The notes under the pieces are model-generated. The model searched no databases. It was given only the letters and a program-made list of their open reading frames with translations, and had not been told where the DNA came from. From assembly GCA_910587025.1 (NCBI GenBank), contig CAJUKR010000039.1:1-16705 (forward strand): 16,705 nt of DNA. Direction: 5' to 3'. Numbering within the stretch: position 1 is the first letter of the stretch; every line of letters starts with the position of its first letter. A program made the translations under genes and the position numbers. Of the stretch, positions 14,601 to 16,705 are shown in pieces. The DNA comes from an uncultured Christensenellaceae bacterium (lineage in GTDB: Bacteria > Bacillota > Clostridia > Christensenellales > Pumilibacteraceae).

Positions 14601-15651
14601 CGACTTCGCTTTCGCGCATAATCACGCCTGCGGTCTTACCGCCCGCGTCGGCGCCGTTTGCGGACGACTTGATTGCGAGATATTCGGAATCGTTTTCGCT
14701 GTAGAAGAGCGCGTTGCCTTCCGCGTTGGTATAATATTTACGTTCTTTGGAATCTCCGTATTCGAAGGAACGCATTGTATTGCATTCCGCCGCTTCGTCG
14801 AAGAACACGTCGGGCGCGTACTGATACGCCGTGATATGATCGAAGAAAGCATAACCGCTCGTGGTTACTATGGTGCTGTTCGTTTTGCCGTTCTTTTCGT
14901 ATTCGTAATAATCGCCGAGCTGAAGACTGATCGATATCGAAGAGTCGGACATGGTCGACGTTTCGATAAAGAACGAATATTCTTTCCAACCGTAGTTGTT
15001 CGCCTGCGTGGGTGCTGTCATCGTATCCGTTTCGATCCCCGCAAACACAAGGGGATTTTTAAGACCGTTCACTTTGACGTAAGCGCCGCTTTTTTCGTCG
15101 CTCGAATCGAACACGCCGGTTTTGACCCATGCGCTGATCTTATAGTACGAGTTTGCCGAGAGCGACATATTGGCGGAAGTATATCCGAACGCGACGCGCG
15201 AACCGTTGGAGTTTATCATGAGCGCGTTGGAATCCGAACTTTCGTAATTGTTGTTCCCTCTTCCGAAAGGCGAAAGGGGAATGTTTCCGTTTTTGAATTC
15301 GTCGTAACGGTCGAGCTTGTACTTTTCGAGATTTGTCGAGATGCTTCCGTTATCCGCCGCATTGAATACCGCGGGGTCGAGATCCACGACGCCGTCTACG
15401 GTACTGCCTTCCGGCGTTTCGCCGAGAGTCGCCGCCGTCCAGCTGTTCGGCGTCGACGGCATATCGCCGCTCGTTTCGGAGAAATCGCCGTTCGTGACGG
15501 AAACGCTCGTGGGTGCGAACGCGGTCGTTTCGTCGGCTTCGGCGATCGGTGTCGCGGATAACCGTACGAAAGAGAAAGCCGCAACGAATATCGAGAGGCT
15601 CACGATCAGTGCAATCAGTTTTTGTCTTAACGATTTGTGTTTGACTTGCAT
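11656..15651 (-). CDS. Large receptor-like surface protein: four CBM-like modules, one membrane helix, acidic cytoplasmic tail
   Basis: A 1331-residue protein; I know no characterised relative. Residues 1-39 are a signal peptide (basic start, hydrophobic 11-29, likely cut after AEA). Four divergent beta-sandwich modules follow at about 52-279, 355-547, 569-787 and 828-1050. Each opens with an NGxF…TPxxW-like stretch, then a strand of the KISAWVKT type (171, 443, 700, 931), a strand of the GWKEYSFFIET type (221, 501, 738, 987), xLxLG (about 240, 520, 756, 1022) and a closing FDxIxI strand. This resembles family 4/9-type carbohydrate-binding modules, so glycan binding is an inference. A poly-Ser run lies near 1007-1014, one membrane helix at 1102-1123, then KKRRE and about 200 cytoplasmic residues. 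Start ATG 15651 has AAGGA nine bases upstream. Confidence 0.85.
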   Translation of the reverse strand: MQVKHKSLRQKLIALIVSLSIFVAAFSFVRLSATPIAEADETTAFAPTSVSVTNGDFSETSGDMPSTPNSWTAATLGETPEGSTVDGVVDLDPAVFNAADNGSISTNLEKYKLDRYDEFKNGNIPLSPFGRGNNNYESSDSNALMINSNGSRVAFGYTSANMSLSANSYYKISAWVKTGVFDSSDEKSGAYVKVNGLKNPLVFAGIETDTMTAPTQANNYGWKEYSFFIETSTMSDSSISISLQLGDYYEYEKNGKTNSTIVTTSGYAFFDHITAYQYAPDVFFDEAAECNTMRSFEYGDSKERKYYTNAEGNALFYSENDSEYLAIKSSANGADAGGKTAGVIMRESEVGFASEEIGSFDNGMKGWQSADNSHGNFNVGIFDGLNEDLGIKNTVPFSPNGTNDNILVFGSYDASNSESHPYSSAHFGYVTDYFTVPRYKNYRISVWVKTENGKVASAAISGFDYRGPNNDASDVQNYGKGQLRVESEISEGNADNASRNGWKELAFYLKGSSYSDYAVRLELWLGSASEKAAGVAMFDNIRIEEITAKEYTDYSGGGKSVTFDRSETNGAIANGEFNNIEEYDDPTLLFTPASWTRQSVGEDGTTGMSTVVPDADYNNWFVGGVISSDAKTFNYERPDGTIVSGNANPDKLSENTLPSNLLFMRADGNTGVGGDLLAKGGVAVGYKSSSFSISSSSVQRIDIVLKAENIGGYGANLVLKQGTNVIATIEKIKDTADYVTYSFYVQTGDADISEAYVEIWLGLYDRKNNTNKLATGTLYVESVAINDLSSGEDALESARMEFAEQAENYQRMMDTKSDVEFATYSTLKDDFTAFDRYSDDFVKTPYNWSKSSINANDGDSAVVYGIFDGSNVNGSNDPEGSGDNHKGVYVPDDYKHLGAINRHSMLIRNVSPASSKIKANMSYHLASGSYYTITVKAKVDIPEAQSETRPNYKGAYIGIVDSEYAISDIKTTATVTGIYDDANDDGYYKDFVFYVRTAGELASEDDDSSSSSSSSNTADTVVSLEFGIGGATNDEWAVGALMINSIAVEQCSNIDFEEARDKIDTVGAMASKYIAIADYGTDDSDEEEDDTPDTSVNTGDNWYVYMSIIFAVVLIIVLIAVAVRYFAIKKRREGGAAEGAPSYDRERTLVRQHNSREGLIDENAKSSDTYEMFDEDEEDRLEAAQLERELMSEETVEVEAEEGSPADADTASETEESGEATEETSAEETTETVAEETATEESGEATEANAEGAPVEEVSETEEEYKYSEEIVDFTPSEEKKKELEAKRAAAEAAKAEKEAAKKRAEEERAKLDAAKREANRHYNDWDKFDE
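11912..12006. repeat. Pair of 20-bp direct repeats in the acidic-tail coding region
   Basis: An identical 20-base unit occurs at 11912-11931 and 11987-12006, 75 bases (25 codons) apart in phase. It encodes the repeated EESGEATE in the cytoplasmic tail of the surface protein. Intervening codons are also Glu/Thr/Ala-rich, so the tail probably grew by internal duplication. Confidence 0.85.
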
Positions 15652-15672
15652 TAGTTGTTTTCCTTGAATACT

Positions 15673-15695
15673 GAACCGAAAACGGTTTCATTATA
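15673..15695 (-). promoter_or_regulatory. Likely -10 box and short palindrome upstream of the surface-protein gene
   Basis: Read on the minus strand, TATAAT lies at 15695-15690, about 40 bases before the surface-protein ATG. No convincing -35 is seen at 16-18 bases. Immediately downstream an imperfect palindrome, AACCG-AAAA-CGGTT (15674-15687), spans the expected transcription start. It could be a repressor site or a leader hairpin. Confidence 0.45.
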
Positions 15696-15819
15696 ATAAT
15701 ACTTTCCCAAGCTATACTTCGACAGTTTGAGAATACATATGCTCATATTATACCTTAAACGCATTCAATATGCAAACGATTTGCGCCCGCAAGCGGAAAT
15801 TTTTGTGCGATTTTCTACA

Positions 15820-15854
15820 TATAATATATTTGATATTTGCGGAGTCGGCTCCGC
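15820..15854 (+). promoter_or_regulatory. Possible -10 box and leader hairpin upstream of the TauE/SafE pair
   Basis: TATAAT is at 15820-15825 without a clear -35. Then GCGGAG (15839-15844) and CTCCGC (15849-15854) form a perfect 6-bp stem with a TCGG loop, ending three bases before the ribosome binding site GAGAGG (15857-15862). The hairpin would lie in the 5' leader close to the translation start; a regulatory role is a guess. Confidence 0.4.
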
Positions 15855-15870
15855 CCGAGAGGTGAAAATC

Positions 15871-16230
15871 ATGCGAAAGAAAAAAGTTCCGATCGAGATC
15901 GCGACGGGTTGCGCGGTAGGCGCGGCAAACGGTCTGCTCGGCGGAGGAGGGGGAATGCTTTGCGTTCCTTTGCTCGAAAAAGCGTTGAAAGAGGACGTAA
16001 AGGTCAGCCATGCGACTACGGTGCTTGTCATTCTGCCCGTTTGCATAGCGAGCGCCATCGTGTATTGGACAAGCGGCAAATTCGAATTTACGGCGAATCT
16101 GCCCGTTATATTCGGAGTAGTCGCGGGCGGCGCGATCGGCTCGGTGCTTCTGAAAGTCATGCGCGGCAAGTTCGTTGCGGTGATCTTTGCCGTGCTTATG
16201 ATAATAGCCGGCATAAGGATGGCGTTTTGA
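15871..16230 (+). CDS. Half-length TauE/SafE (TSUP) membrane protein, first of a pair
   Basis: A 119-residue, very hydrophobic protein. CAVGAANGLLGGGGGMLCVPLL near the N-terminus is the glycine-rich TauE/SafE repeat motif; about four membrane segments follow. A full TauE/SafE exporter is about 250 residues and contains two such halves, so this is one repeat. Substrates of the family include sulfite, sulfoacetate and other organic anions; none can be assigned here. I chose ATG 15871 (MRKKKVPIE) because GAGAGG sits eight bases before it and a basic start precedes the first helix. Longer upstream frames cover the leader. The second half follows with a TTGA overlap, which implies coupled, roughly equal synthesis. 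Confidence 0.87.
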   Translation: MRKKKVPIEIATGCAVGAANGLLGGGGGMLCVPLLEKALKEDVKVSHATTVLVILPVCIASAIVYWTSGKFEFTANLPVIFGVVAGGAIGSVLLKVMRGKFVAVIFAVLMIIAGIRMAF

Positions 16231-16601
16231 GCGGACTGTTTTTCGCGGGGCTTGCGGGCGGATTGATAGGCGGTATGGGAATGGGCGGCGGCACGCTTCT
16301 TATACCTTTGCTGACGGCGTTTTGCGCTTTCGATCAGCATACGGCGCAAGCGGTGAACCTCATAGCATTCATTCCGATGTCGGTCGTCAGCATAATCATT
16401 CACGCAAAGAACGGATTGCTCCGACCGAGGTATCTTCTTACCGTAGCGCTTCCCGCCGCGGCGGTCGGTGCGGCGGCGTCGCTTCTTGCGCTGAGCATCT
16501 CCGGCGACACGCTTGGAAATTTTTTCGGTTGGTTCCTGATCGTTCTCGGTATATTTCAGCTTTATTCGGCGTTCAAAAAGAAAGGCGGAAAGAAAAAATA
16601 A
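16227..16601 (+). CDS. Half-length TauE/SafE (TSUP) membrane protein, second of a pair
   Basis: A 124-residue hydrophobic protein starting at TTG 16227, which overlaps the previous stop as TTGA; AAGGA (16215-16219) is seven bases upstream. AGLAGGLIGGMGMGGGTLLIPLL is the second copy of the glycine-rich TauE/SafE motif, and a basic tail (FKKKGGKKK) ends the protein, probably inside the cell. With the preceding gene it would rebuild one full transporter from two polypeptides. A recent frameshift of one gene is less likely because the second start has its own ribosome binding site. The AT-rich hairpin AAAATAA/TTATTTT (16595-16613) overlaps its stop codon. Confidence 0.86.
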   Translation: MSGLFFAGLAGGLIGGMGMGGGTLLIPLLTAFCAFDQHTAQAVNLIAFIPMSVVSIIIHAKNGLLRPRYLLTVALPAAAVGAAASLLALSISGDTLGNFFGWFLIVLGIFQLYSAFKKKGGKKK

Positions 16602-16606
16602 TCGGG

Positions 16607-16699
16607 TTATTTTCCGTGCTTCGCCGACATATATTTCAGTATGAACTTTCCGTAAAAGCCTTTGAAAAACATGCGGGTATGCGGTTTCGACAAAATACC
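16607..16699 (-). other. Short minus-strand reading frame, possible 3' end of a gene
   Basis: Reading from 16699 down to the TAA at 16607 gives 30 codons ending MFFKGFYGKFILKYMSAKHGK. Codon choice (TCG, CCG, GCG, AAG) matches the neighbouring genes, which suggests a real coding end. An in-frame TAG at 16702-16700 closes the frame at the window edge, so it is either a tiny ORF, a broken gene or chance. I do not recognise the product. Confidence 0.3.
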
Positions 16700-16705
16700 C
16701 TATTT

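Noticed and set aside
12880..15561. An 893-codon open frame on the plus strand opposite the surface-protein gene.
   Set aside because: It is exactly antisense to a protein with signal peptide, repeats and membrane helix. The genes here rarely use TTA, CTA or TCA codons, so their opposite strands stay open by default. The translation shows no domain and no ribosome binding site.
15837..16226. A long frame running from 15837 into the second TauE/SafE half.
   Set aside because: The part before 16227 is an Arg-rich out-of-frame reading of the first TauE half; only the part after 16227 shows membrane segments.

Overview
The window is 16.7 kb of dense, mostly plus-strand bacterial core genome. It suggests a Bacillota member of the Clostridia type. 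The evidence is an FMN riboswitch in front of a riboflavin ECF S component, a NadD–YqeK fusion next to rsfS, a MurF with an N-terminal membrane domain, strong AGGAGG-type ribosome binding sites and very tight gene overlaps. An uncultured gut lineage such as Christensenellales is my guess, not something the sequence proves.

Region 1 (1-3263): the 3' part of obg, a nadD–yqeK fusion, rsfS and a PAP2 phosphatase. All overlap by 1-26 bases, so they form one transcription unit for ribosome assembly, NAD synthesis, Ap4A removal and lipid phosphate recycling.

Region 2 (3260-11648): a new promoter, an FMN riboswitch whose expression platform can hide or expose the ribU Shine-Dalgarno, then ten coding modules with no real gap. 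In order they are ribU, tsaE (in frame with ribU), yhbY, tsaB, rimI, an alpha/beta hydrolase, a membrane-anchored murF, an SDR reductase, a BaiN/HI0933-type flavoprotein and a COG2509-type FAD dehydrogenase. A perfect 18-bp hairpin ends the unit. It combines flavin uptake, two flavin enzymes, the t6A tRNA pathway with S18 acetylation, and cell-wall synthesis.

Region 3 (11656-15651, minus strand): one 1331-residue surface protein converges on the same hairpin. It has a signal peptide, four divergent copies of a CBM-like beta-sandwich module, one membrane helix and an unusual cytoplasmic tail of about 200 residues (acidic, then a charged helix). I recognise no characterised relative; it is the most novel object here.

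Region 4 (15652-16705): a divergent promoter region of about 220 bases, then two translationally coupled half-length TauE/SafE membrane proteins. The last bases hold a short minus-strand reading frame that may be the end of another gene.

No rRNA, tRNA, CRISPR array, insertion sequence or phage gene is visible, and no gap exceeds 300 bases.
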